Shown here: positions 49,205 to 59,993 of the stretch, one piece after another
How positions within the stretch are numbered: position 1 is the first letter of the stretch
How the letters are laid out: each line of letters starts with the position of its first letter
From: Gnetum montanum
Lineage: Eukaryota; Streptophyta; Gnetopsida; Gnetales; Gnetaceae
DNA: 64,000 nt
Reading direction: 5' to 3'
NCBI GenBank assembly: GCA_015680685.1
Contig: MNCI01013865.1
Span: forward strand, 363,172-427,171
Notes under the pieces: model-generated
Told to the model about the DNA's origin: nothing
What the model saw: the letters and a program-made list of their open reading frames with translations, nothing else
Databases searched by the model: none
Position numbers and translations under genes: made by a program

Positions 49205-50395
49205 TGGCCATTACATGGAGCAGTTGGAATATTTTGTTCAAAATTAGCATAATCCCTGGTTGTAAATTTGCAGTTTAGTATTGTGAGTTAATGGTTATTC
49301 TTGGAGAAGCAAGCCAATGGTAAATAATCTTGATGTTGAAGCCTTCTTGGAAAGTAAATTAAAATGCCAAGTTATTTTCTTGAGTGAATATTGAAATAAA
49401 AAAAGGAGGTGATTATTTACCACAAGAAAGCATACTCCCTATTAATATTGGCAAAATAGAAAACATCGTGGGTAATGGATTATCAAAAATTGGCTAAGAG
49501 TTGGAAGCAAGTGAAGGACCTAACGGACTACCAACAGGTTTTGAATTCATAAATTTAAAATTATCAAAGGATGTAAATGTTTCTGTATTGCAAACGAACC
49601 CAAATTCACGTATGTCCAAAGGCCCATTGTTAACGCTGCCGAAGAAAAAAAACGAAATCAGAAAAACAGAACTGAATGTCGTGGTTTTGGGGCAAATCCT
49701 TTGGCTTGACGTTCAGGATTGCACCCACGCATCAATTAGATTTATGTTGCTAACTCACCAGACACCGAACCTGAGTTCTTGGAGTGTGTGGGAGGCCCTT
49801 CTTTCACCACTAAGCTGAGTTAAAGGGGATTTCGGGTAGCAATCGCGTGTAGAAAACCAGACAAAACTGAGGCCAGTTCAGGGCAGAACACAGTAGATAT
49901 ATCATCGATTCTAGCAAAGGCACTTGTGGATTTTAGAAGAATGGACACCTATTTTATGTGACGAACAAATCTGTGTTTTCATCCACAGCAACGGAAAATG
50001 CCTTTAAAATCGTGGTGGATGTTGCTTGAAGAATCTACACCAAATGTTGGACGAAAATTCTAAAAGCTAAACAGTTTACTAGTTATCACAGATGGAAGGC
50101 AGCGAAAATCTATGAAGCAAGGATTAAATCATATAATCATCGAAACCTGCAAGGCATTTTCGAGAGGCAGAGGTTACAACAGTTGCAGATCCTTACGGAA
50201 CACACGGCAACGTTTCCTAACGTGGCGGCTGAGTCTTCTCCTATGATGGCAGTTGCTGGTAACGATTTTTGGCTGAAGAAGATATTTTGAATCAGTTGCG
50301 GGCAGTTGTAGGATTGGTGCCTTCACCTTCAGGCTGATATTTCGGCCATCCCGAATTTTAATTTCAATTATCAGGGATGCAGAAAGGATAAATTA
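49205..50395. other. Unassigned part of the insertion in D3
   Basis: An open frame of about 105 codons at 49,501-49,818 (plus) has no recognisable motif and is probably chance. CpG is noticeably commoner than in the flanking D3 sequence, which indicates a younger insertion. Confidence 0.3.
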
Positions 50396-50835
50396 ACTAC
50401 CGCTACCACCAATAAGGTGGATATTATATTATATTTTTATGGTAAAATCTTAGAGATTAATGACACTTAGTATTTAAAATTTAAATTAAATTAAATTAGA
50501 TTAGGGATTTTAGATTTATTTTAATAAATTACTTACAAAGGCAATATTTATAATATTTGCAAATATTAATTCCTCCTAACTTTATGAATAACTTCCTAAC
50601 TCCCTCCTAATTAAATGGGCAAGTAACCTCCTAACTTGTTGGGCAAGTAAACTCCTAATTGGTTGGCCAAGTTACTTAGGAGAAAAGTTAGCTAGGATAT
50701 TTTGGCATGTAACTACCTTGTAAACCTTATAAAAAGGCTTCATGAGGAATAAGAGAGAGGGGGATTTTTGGAGGATAATTTTTGGGAAAAANTTTGCGTG
50801 CCGTGATTTGGTACGAGAGATTGTAAAACGGGAAG
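50396..50835 (+). promoter_or_regulatory. Plus-strand LTR/promoter-like segment
   Basis: AT-rich upstream part, then a 24-bp direct repeat (GGGCAAGTAACCTCCTAACT at 50,617, again at 50,641, partial at 50,665), then CTTATAAAAAGG (TATA box, 50,726-50,737) followed by GAGGAATAAGAGAGAGGGGG. This is typical of plant LTR promoters. No partner LTR seen. A single N is at 50,792. Confidence 0.4.
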
Positions 50836-51489
50836 ATAACGACGTAGATGGATCGCTACGAAGATAACGCCAAAACACCGAAAAGATGCTAATTGGGAGA
50901 GAAAACAACGCGTATGTCGCAAAGATCAAAGATCTATGTTTCAATGCTGGATCGGATGTATGCTTATGTGTATATTACGTTACAATGGGAGAAAACCCCC
51001 AACAACTGGATACAAAATGAGCACAAAACAACAAGAAAACTGCCTGGACAGAAATCTGATCTACCTTGGAGGCCCAAAGCTTAGGTGCAGGAATGGTCAA
51101 GCTCTGAAGTCTGTCGATCTTTTGAACGATAGAACCTGCTAACTGGGCGAGACGAATCTACTGTTAGGGCTCAAGCGTGCTGTGTTCTGTTTCTGCTAAA
51201 GGATGGTGTTTGTAGCGGCTACCAAAAGGTTGCTCTTGTTTCTCTGTTCAAGGTGAGAGGTGTTCCCTTGCTCAGAAAATGCTCTTGTCCTCTTGATCTG
51301 CTGCCAACGAAAAGTGATAAGTGCTCTGGTGCTCTAGTTTGTTATCTTCTTTTTCTCCTTGCCAACTCCCCCAATCTCATCTCCTTTTGTAGATTCGTCA
51401 ACCAGGGTATTTATAGGCCACGACATGCGCAACCCTGATGATGTGGGCCCGAATGTCGCAGATCCTGTCGACGCGATTCTTTTAAGTCG

Positions 51490-51840
51490 AACTGCGACTA
51501 CACACAACACGCTCGTTTGCGTGCTGTGCGTGTAAAGAGCAGGCCCAGGATGGGCGTGTCTCAGCTACGTTTGCGCTCATTCGCGTTGTATTGCGTGTAT
51601 GAGCGCAGCTTTGGTGTAACAACAACGCGTTCAAGATTGTTTTACGCTCATCACACAACTGTGCGTGATGCAGCGTAAATGTAACATACACTCTCCACAC
51701 AGCTACGCGCGGTGGAGTGTAATCAAAGTGTAACTTACGCTCATCACGCAGCTGTGCGTGACGAAGCATACCAAGCGCGTGCTTGCGTTCTGACCTACGC
51801 ACGAGCACGCATCGCCGCGTAACGCGCGTAAAGATCAGTT
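51490..51840. repeat. Cluster of diverged TTACGCTCAT hairpins
   Basis: Hairpins with arms related to the 80-bp units: 51,572-51,580 with 51,599-51,607 (TGCGCTCAT/ATGAGCGCA), about 51,641-51,680 (TTTACGCTCATCAC, then GTGCGTGATGCAGCGTAAA), and about 51,733-51,772. They look like older, unordered versions of the array that follows. Confidence 0.65.
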
Positions 51841-51895
51841 GTTTAAGCGTTGCGAGAACAAGTGCCAACCCATCGTGTTTCTCTGGATTTTACTT

Positions 51896-52295
51896 AACTG
51901 TCCTGGAGCTTATTATGCTCATTACGCTGCCGTGCATGATGGAGCGTAAACTTGTCCTTCATCAAGTTCGCTTTTAACTGTCCTGGAGTTTATTACGCTT
52001 ATTACGCTGCCGTGCGTGATGGAGCGTAAACTTGTCCTTGAACGAATCTACCTTTAACTGCCTTGGAGCCTGTTACGCTCATTACGCTGCCGTGCGTGAT
52101 GGAGCGTAAACTTGTCCTTAGACAAATTTGCCTCTAACTGCCTTGGAGCCTGTTACGCTCATTACGCTGCCGTGCGTGATGGAGCGTAAACTTGTCCTTA
52201 GGCAAATTCGCCTCTAACTGCCTTGGAGCCTGTTACGCTCATTACGCTGCCGTGCGTGATGGAGCGTAAACTTGTCCTTAGATAGATTTGAGGCG
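51896..52295. repeat. Five tandem 80-bp repeats with a long hairpin
   Basis: Units start at 51,896, 51,976, 52,056, 52,136 and 52,216, an exact 80-base period. Each contains TTACGCTCATTACGC, a short loop TGCCGT, then GCGTGATGGAGCGTAA, a nearly perfect 15-bp stem. Units 3 to 5 are almost identical; 1 and 2 are more diverged. Confidence 0.95.
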
Positions 52296-52350
52296 CGTTC
52301 TCGCTCAAATTACGAATCTTTGCCTGAGGCGACCCGTAATTTTCACGATG

Positions 52351-53577
52351 TTTCACTAGTTAGCACTGAGGCTCTCACTTGAAGACACTTTGGGGTCTTG
52401 AGAAGAGCATTTGCAAAGAAGATTTGTAAAGACGATTGCTTGTAAGATGGCTTGCTAAAGGAAAGATTTCAGCCTCTTTGTCATGGTCCTGTGAGTTATG
52501 CATTTCATTTTTTATTTTTTTTTAAATTTTTTAGCTAGTGGTTTAGATAGTATCATCCTTGGCAAGTAATTTTGGGATTTTTAGATTGCTCTTACTGTTC
52601 TTGTTGCCCGATAGAAATTTCTATTAAAATTTTGCCATAGAAGCGCTTGTGTTTAAAAGCCTTAAGAGCATTTTAGTAGTAAATTTCATTATTGTGCAAC
52701 GTGTGGGAACTGCTATTGGGATTGTTGTAAGAGAGCCTCTGTTTGTAGTCACGCCGTTGAACAATTCAGTAGTCGAGAGGGTTCAGAAAATCTTTGGTAT
52801 TTTGATGGGACCAGAATAGCTTCTTTTTATCTTTAAAGTGAATTCTCGTGGTATTTCAATCAGAAATTGTCAAGTCTTTTAAAGGTTCTATTTGAATGCA
52901 ATCGTTGACATCTATTATCTAGTCAAAATGGAGTCTCGTACGTGGTAGTTTACGCAGCAATTTTTGGTAGCATAGTAGGATTGTCTTGAAGATATTGCTT
53001 GTTTGAGCCTTGGAAGTTTGAACAATTCATAGATATTGAATTTGGGATAGCTTTATTGCAAAGTGTTTACTCATGTCATTTTATCTTGTTTAAATATTTG
53101 AGGTCTACACAAATCTACTTTCTTTTCTTTTCTGCTTATTTCCATTGAATCTTGCTCTATTTATAGTTTTCTTGTGGAACTATCTCTTTCTCTCTGGGGA
53201 AAATTAGGAGTAGATTGCAGAGTTGTGCTCAAATTTTTTTGCAAAATTTTATTTGTTACAAGTAGGTATTATAAGGACTGCATAGACTAGGTAGTTGAAC
53301 CAAATAGGAAACTTTCAACAACTCATAGTACTTGGCAAAGTTGGCTGAATCTCTTTAAAGTAAGTCATTTGTAGTTTACACACAACGCAATCGTTACATT
53401 TCTCACAACCGCATGCCGCAACAGCACACACACATAATCACATTAACTACTGAGTTTATTTAGAGGTATTTGGGCCTTGGTGTTGCCATAGACTAGCAGG
53501 CACCTAAATCCTGTTCAAGGACACTCGTTGATGGTTGCATCCCAAACGGTCACCAACAACCATCAAGGGGCTTTTTT
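52351..53577. other. No gene recognised; ends with a perfect 10-bp hairpin
   Basis: No coding frame supported. At 53,528-53,537 and 53,557-53,566 TTGATGGTTG faces CAACCATCAA. The D3 sequence resumes about 12 bp later, so this hairpin is close to the edge of the insertion. Confidence 0.4.
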
Positions 53578-53579
53578 GC

Positions 53580-53913
53580 TAATTGAGTTGTAACTTTATC
53601 TCCACACAATGTTTTAGCACTTACTCTAGATGATTCAAGTCTTGTTCAAAGTTGGTACCATAGGTGGAGAAATCATCCATGAAGACTTTCACACCACTAC
53701 TAATTTTCTACTAAAAGATGCTAAGTACTAAGAGTTGGAAATTTTCAAGGGTATTGCAAAGGCCAAAGGGCATCTTCTTATATTTAAAAGTCCTTGATAG
53801 ATTTGCAAAATTTATCTTTTCCTAATCTTTTGGTCCTATCTAAATTTGGTTATAATTACTATAATAATCTAAAAAATTGTAGTAGTTGTGTTGTGCAATT
53901 GTATTCAATGTAG
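53580..53913 (-). pseudogene. pol (RT): Reverse transcriptase fragment of element D3
   Basis: Collinear with D1 39,835-40,165. The minus strand reads KVFMDDFSTYGTNFEQD near 53,690-53,645, with the catalytic Asp pair intact in the Athila-type FMDDFS form. It is cut on one side by the insertion at 49.2-53.58 kb and on the other by the C-family LTR that begins TGTAGCGACC at 53,914. Confidence 0.8.
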
Positions 53914-54734
53914 CGACCGAAAATGTCAGTAGCTAGAAACACCAAGAGGTTGTTGGGCTAGCAGTTTTAACCCTAGATCTATGCGATGATCATGCTAGAT
54001 AAAAATAGAAATGGGGAACCTTGAACGGTTTGGTCAATTAGATAGGGACTTAGTTGGTATAACTTAACCTTATGTAAACATTGTTTTAAGCATGAAATAT
54101 GTGAAATATAATTGATGATTAATAAATGCAATGATAAAGAAAATGATGCTAAATAGTGGTAATAATGTAGAAATAATAGAGTAATTGGGATGAGAAAATG
54201 CACCACTGCAAAGTCGTGGGTTCGATTCTCTTCTCTGCTTGAAAATGTGTAATAAGTGGTATAGTGCTGAAGGGGCATAGGGAGTCCAGAAATGACTGGA
54301 ACACTCAAAATGCCTCAACCATGTTTTTAGGTACAAGCTTGAGAGCCAATAGTACAAAACACTGACAAGAAAAAGCTAATGCCAAGAGCCAATGCTAAAA
54401 GTGTCAACTTGCTTTGAATTGCTAAAATACCAATCAATGCCAACAATGCTCAAAATTGCCCAAAATTGCCAACCGCTAAAATTTTTCCAGCCAATGCTCA
54501 ATTTTCCCCACCACTTAAGCATTGCTCGTTGGGGTATTTATAGAGCTAGGATCACACGAGAGATGTAGTTTAGATGCCACATGTCCTAGACCCACAAGAT
54601 GCTAACATGCCCATATTGCATGGACATGCAAAGCTGATTGTGAACCTACCAAGCTGCAATCACGCTATCGAAACTGGGAATGCTAGAATCAAATATGCCA
54701 AAAATGTAGACAAGGAATGGGGCATACTAAAGTA

Positions 54735-55460
54735 GCATAGTTGCCTACTATGTTGTGCTATGCAATGTAGCGTATCATGTTGGCATAGTGTAGCAGCTCG
54801 CTACACTGTGCTACACTATGTAGCATAGCATAGCGTAGCCACCAGTTTGAAGAAAAAATTTGCATTGAAGTCAATTGCATGTGCTGAAAGCTTCGTTGCA
54901 TGTCAGGTCAACTTTTGTAGCACTTGGTTTGAGATGCATCATTTGCTATGCTATGCTACATAGCATAGCATAACGTAGCAGTTGACTTCATTCATGATTC
55001 ATGTTGGAGTGGCAAATGCTTGCTTGGAGCTTAGATTTATGCTAACAATTGCAAATTTTTCCTTCTACAAAGGGAAGAATTTGAACTTGCTAAACTTGCA
55101 TTTGAGACAAATTGTGCTTCTCTTGTATTATCGCTATGCTATACTATGTTATGTAGCATAGCGTAGTGTAGCAGCCATCATGTCCTGCTTTTTTCTCAAT
55201 TTGCCACTTTCTAGTAAGAGGTTTTGCTGAAGGACTTGAAATCAATCAAGGAAACTAGTTTCAGAGGCCGGAGTGCTTGATGAGTGCAATTTCTTTATTG
55301 GAATCACTTTGTAAGCTGGGCCTCTTTGATTTTCCTTTGCTACGTTGTGCTATGCTGCGTAGCGTAGCATAGCATAGCACTTTGTTTTGCAAAAATTTGC
55401 ACTTGATTACCTAAGCAACTATCTTCCAAGGACTGCTATGCTACATAGTGTAGCATAGCA
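54735..55460. repeat. GCTATGCTAC palindrome cluster in unit C1
   Basis: At least five hairpins. 54,947-54,972 has perfect 12-bp arms (TATGCTATGCTA/TAGCATAGCATA). 55,132-55,141 pairs with 55,154-55,163 (10 bp). About 55,350-55,382 has GTGCTATGCT facing AGCATAGCAC. 55,434-55,460 has perfect 12-bp arms (TGCTATGCTACA/TGTAGCATAGCA) around TAG. Another group lies at 54,735-54,842. Confidence 0.95.
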
Positions 55461-57139
55461 TAGCAAACTTCTTCACTAGAAAACTTACCAAACTATTTTA
55501 CACATCCTAAGCACCACCGAAAACTCCAAGCATGGTTTCTGAATAAACTATCAGCTAGATGAAACATCCAGGTGGGCAGGCTAAAGAGTCCATTAGGTCT
55601 ATCAGCTTTGGAGGTAGAAAACTTGTCGAAATGAATAGTCTAAACTCAATGCATTCATTTCTTGCCAAACTACCATGATGCTGCACTTGTGAAAATACCT
55701 TGCCTAAATTCCAAGACCCTAGTGAAGCAAGAGGGTCTTCAAATTTTAGGGTGTTTCATTGGCCCCTCTTTGTTAACGTCTGGAGGATGGACCCGAGAGA
55801 TGCTGACAAAGAATACAAAACACCACGAAAAACAAGATGCTAACATCGCTCCTTAGTGATCGTTGAGATGTCGCTTAGCTATTCTTTGAGAGTGTTGGAT
55901 TGGTTATGTGGTGAAAGAGGAAGGGTTAAACTAGGAGGAGAAGGATGTTCAGGAAAATGGTAAAGATGAGACTTAGCAAGGTCCCTCATCGGAATGCTTG
56001 TGAGGGAGTTGTTTGCATGGTCATCGTTTCTTTTGCTAACTTTTGACCTCTCATCAGAATGCTTAGAGAGGATCACTGCGAAATAGCTGGTGTGCCACTT
56101 ATTTTAGGCATGGCTTTTTTCTACACAAGATTTTGCTTTTTTATACTTTTCTTTTGTTGTTTTGTTGTTTACATTTGTAAATAACCTTGTTGTTGCATGA
56201 CAGGTGTTTCTTTTCCAATATGAGTTGTGTTACATCCATGTGGGATTTTAACCTGCCTACGGATGATTCCCATGTGGCAAGTTGCATTGCGTGTACCATG
56301 CACTTTGCGGTTGGGCATATGGAAGGGCTTTACAAGCATGAGGAAAATTCATAAAAGAGATGAGAGTGAGAATTACAGGTGTAAGGAACGAGGTAAAGGA
56401 GGTAAAGGGGGAGGACAAGATATGCACTTCAAAGTAGCTAAGCTAATCAGGACAACCACCTTGAAATGATCTAGTGTCCTGCCTCCATGGCAAAAAGCAT
56501 CTCTGACCGACACCCCTCCGGTACATATCCTACAAATACAACAAAGAGTAAACCAGAAGAAACAAATGCAAAATGAAAGCAAAGGTCATGCCTACTTTAA
56601 ATGCTACTGAAACAATGAACATTCTTGCTAAGCCATTTGGTGTTCACACTAGAAGGGCCACCAATAGTTCTCGTAGCATCTATGTGGAGAGGTTGGCACT
56701 GAGGTAGCTAGGAATTGCAGTGATGCGAGTGCTCAGGAATCCCCACCTAAGGCAAACATTATGCAATTCAACTGTGAGATAAGCTACCTAATAGCTGAAC
56801 ATCTTTTGGGCCTAGATAACAGTGGGGGTTGGAGGATAGCAACATTGTGGCTAGGCCACAATACTGCTAGAACTCGAACAGTAGGCACTGACTAGGGAAG
56901 CTACTGCTAGGGAGATGAGCTGTGGTGGCGGTAGCTCCAAAGAGTCAGCAAGATGTCATAAGACATCTTTGAAGGATCAGCAAGATGCCAGGGATAGTGG
57001 GATTGCACATATTATCGAGGGTGTTCTCTTAGCATTGTGAACTACATTCAGGAACTGTAATGTCCCACCCCTTCTTGGTGGTGTGCATGCTCGCTTGTTT
57101 GTAGAGTTGTGATGCATGCTAAGGACATGTCGTGAACCC

Positions 57140-57285
57140 AGTTTAAGGTCTCGGTAGACCATCTGGTTTGTTGGTTTAAGGTCTTAGCAGACCATGATGC
57201 ACTAGTTTAAGATCCTAGTACATCATAGTACTAGTTTATTATCATAGCGGATGGTGGCTATGCTAGTTTAAGGTCTCAACATACC
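57140..57285. repeat. 29-bp-type minisatellite in unit C1
   Basis: Units such as CAGTTTAAGGTCTCGGTAGA, GGTTTAAGGTCTTAGCAGAC and CTAGTTTAAGATCCTAGTAC, then a variant CTAGTTTATTATCATAGCGG. Same family as the blocks in element A. Confidence 0.75.
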
Positions 57286-57289
57286 GCTA

Positions 57290-59990
57290 TAACGATCGAA
57301 AACGTCAACGGCTGGAAAACACCGAGGGGTCGGCGGACATAACAGTCTCGACCCCGTATCCATGGGAGGGCTGTGCTAGGATTTTATGTGGATATCAGGT
57401 GCCCTGAATGGTCTTGTTGATCAGAAAGGGACTTAATTGGCATCTATATAGCCTTTTACAACATATAATTTGAAACTAGAAACGGGAATGCGAAATGATG
57501 CTTGAAAGAAAATAAGCGAAATGTTGCTTGAGAGTAAATAAGATAGGAAACAATGCAACATGCAATAGTAAATAGGAAACAAAATAAAATGTAGTTAGAA
57601 AAATGCATCACTCTGAAGCTACAAATGTGCTTTGTCAAGATGGATATAATTGGTTGCATAACACGATGGAGTGTAGAGATCCCGAGAGTAGCTAGGACAT
57701 GTAGAGAAAAGCAGGTTGTACGCTTGGGCGTAGACTTTAACACTAATAATGCATGGATTCTACCAAGGTGGTAGAATGGGGGACAAAATGGAATGTCAAC
57801 TAGGAATGCTAGTTGTTCACAGTGTTGAACAAAAAGCTTATAATGCTGGATGCTGCAATGTGCTAGGAGGAGAACTTGATTCGCCAAGTAGAAGAGAAAT
57901 GAGACACTTTGCGAGATCTTTGAATTGAGCAAGATTCAAAATGGAACTAGAGAGCAAGAGAACCAGAGAGACAGTTTGAGTGTTGCTTATTGAGATATTT
58001 ATAGGACCAAGGGCACACAATAGGGCTGATTTGGATGCCACGTGCCCTAAGACTTTGTTGACTTGCTGGTTTCGCACGTGCCAGTATGACAGTTGGATGT
58101 GCATGACCATTGTGATTATGAGTCTGCAATGTCACAATTGTGATCCTACCATGCTGTAATTGTGTCATCAGCATCTAGAGACATGTGCCAATGGTCCAAT
58201 TAGGTGAAGTGCATTGATATCGCACAATCACCCGCATGCTTCGCCGTGCGTCGTAGTGTGGTATGCTTGGAATAACGTAGCATGTTGTCCTACTTTTCAC
58301 TACACATATGCTACATGCTTGCTATGCTATGCTACACTATGTAGCGTAGCATAGCATAGCTTAGCGTAGCATCTCGCCTTAGTTGCAAAAACTTGGCCAA
58401 TTTGCAAACCTTTCTTTCTGCACTACAAACCTTGAAACTTTGCTAGGCTTGTTCTTTGAGTTGTCTTCTATCTCTTCTATAGGATTTCTATACCTTGCTA
58501 CGCCATGTAGCTCAGTGTAGCATAGCAGTAGACATGGTACGCTACTTCCTAATAGAAAGGGACATTTGAAGGACTTGAAGTTGGGTTGTGAAACTGGTTG
58601 CATGGTTGTTGCTATGCTATGCTACGCTTCGTAGCATAGCGTAGCGTGACACTTCTCTTTGCAAATGTTTTCTAAAGTTTGTTATGCTACATAGTAGGGT
58701 GTAGCATAGCGTGGTAGACTTTGTGCGTTAGAAAACTTGCTGAACTATTTCTTGTGCATCCATAATGCTGATGCCAACTCCACACATCATTTCTGAGTAG
58801 GCTGTCGACTAGGCGAGCTACATGGATGAACAAGTAGAATGACTTGTAGAGCCTGTTCATGCCCAAAGTAGAAAATTTGCCGAACTGGTCAGCCTGAACT
58901 CAGAGTGTTCTCCTTCCAAAAAACTACCATAACACTGAACGAAGTACTTTTCCTGGTGAAGCAAGAATGACCTCACATTTTTTTGGGGTGTTTCATTAGC
59001 CCCTCTTTGTCGATGTCTGGAGAACAGGTTTGATAGATGTTGATAAACAATACGAAACATCACAGTAGACAAAATGCTACATTTGTCACTTGGTGAGTGC
59101 TAAGACATCGCTTAACTACACTTGAGAGTGTTGCATTAGTTTTGCAGAGGCTAAGGCACAAAGCAAAGATTATGTTTAGCAGAGTCTCTTACCGAAGGGC
59201 TCATGAGGGGCTCGTTTGCATTTTCATATTTGGCTAGCACTATTCTTCAACCTCTCGTAGGACAAGTGTTTCCTTCATAGGATGAGTTGTGTTACATCTA
59301 TGAAGGGTTTTGACCTACCTACAGATGCTTTCCATGCGGCGATATGCATTACGCACATCATGGAATTTACACTCTAAAGTAGCTGCGCTAGTTGAGGTAC
59401 TCACTTCGAAACACTGTAGCTTTTGCTACTATCGCAAGTTCTGCCCCAGGGGTCAAAGGTCTTGCTAGTTGCTGGCATTGTTGTAGCTTTTGTACATCAT
59501 TGCTGGTGGATGATGTCCAAAGTAGGAAGGCCAGTAGTGGCCTTGGCAGCATCGACACAGAGGATCCAGCCTTGGGGGCACTGTTATGAGTGCGGATGCA
59601 CTCGAATCCATGCCAGGGACATGCATTCCCAATTCAGCTATGGGGTCATGTACCACATAGCTAAACGTCATTAGTAGGGGAAAGAAGGCTGAAAATATTG
59701 TGGCTGGCCCACAATACTGTCAAAACCCCAGCCGTAGGCACTGGCCGATGAACTATCGTCAGGGCAAGGGGCCTTGGTGACAATATGTCCGAAGGGCCAG
59801 TATAATGTCCTACAACATCTTGAAGAGTTAGCATGATGCCAAAGGTGGAGATGGTGCATATGCTCCAGACCGTATTCCCATTGTGTCGTGGACCACGTTC
59901 TGGAGCTGTGATGACCCACCCATGCGTCGGCATCATGCTCGCTCGTTTGATGTGTATCTGGTGTTGATGCATGCTAGTGATGTGACGTGA
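57290..59990 (-). mobile_element. LTR-containing unit C2, 3' side of element C
   Basis: Begins ACGATCGAAAACGTC and follows C1 landmark by landmark: AGGGACTTAATTGG (57,427), TATA box (minus CCTATAAATATCTC, 57,991-58,004), palindromes (58,321-58,712), GTGTTTCATTAGCCCCTCTT (58,988), GAGTTGTGTTACATCTATG (59,285). It is followed at 59,994 by the minisatellite and at 60,312 by integrase of element C. It is therefore the 3' end of element C, duplicated in tandem with C1. Confidence 0.7.
58321..58712. repeat. GCTATGCTAC palindrome cluster in unit C2
   Basis: 58,321-58,335 with 58,346-58,360 form perfect 15-bp arms (GCTATGCTATGCTAC/GTAGCATAGCATAGC). 58,616-58,626 with 58,630-58,640 form perfect 11-bp arms around CTT. 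Weaker hairpins lie near 58,497-58,528 and 58,685-58,710. Sequence between hairpins is diverged from C1 while the arms stay complementary. Confidence 0.95.
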
Positions 59991-59993
59991 ACC

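Larger units (their letters stand above)
50840..52350 (-). mobile_element. LTR-like sequence F (related to element C LTRs)
   Basis: The low-coordinate end (GATCGCTACGAAGATAACGC, then AAAACACCGAAAAG) resembles the ends at 53,914 and 57,290. A minus-strand TATA box (GGCCTATAAATACCC, 51,406-51,420) lies about 570 bp from that end. At higher coordinates comes a palindrome-rich region and the 80-bp array, which is the same U3 layout as the C LTRs. The outer boundary is not defined and may reach 53,570. Confidence 0.45.
53914..57289 (-). mobile_element. LTR-containing unit C1 (tandem with C2)
   Basis: Begins TGTAGCGACCGAAAATGTC, directly against D3 RT sequence. Landmarks in common with C2 and LTR A are AGGGACTTAGTTGG (54,040), the TATA box (minus CTATAAATACC, 54,533-54,543), palindrome clusters (54,735-55,460), GTGTTTCATTGGCCCCTCTT (55,748), GAGTTGTGTTACATCCATG (56,222) and the minisatellite (57,140-57,285). 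Whether the LTR is the whole unit or only its first 2 kb is uncertain. Open frames inside it, such as 57,456-57,932 in C2, are not coding. Confidence 0.65.

Noticed and set aside
49501-49818. 105-codon plus-strand open frame
   Set aside because: No motif, no homologue in the window, no splice context; length is compatible with chance in less AT-rich DNA.
51896-52295. CRISPR-like array
   Set aside because: There are no unique spacers: the whole 80-bp unit repeats head to tail, and the context is a plant LTR.
54219-54228. GGTTCGATTC resembling a tRNA B box
   Set aside because: No matching A box, no cloverleaf, and the sister LTR (57,600) lacks it. Probably chance or an old tRNA-derived scrap.
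57456-57932. 158-codon minus-strand open frame
   Set aside because: It lies in LTR unit C2 across the R-U5 region; the corresponding part of C1 has no such frame and no domain is recognisable.
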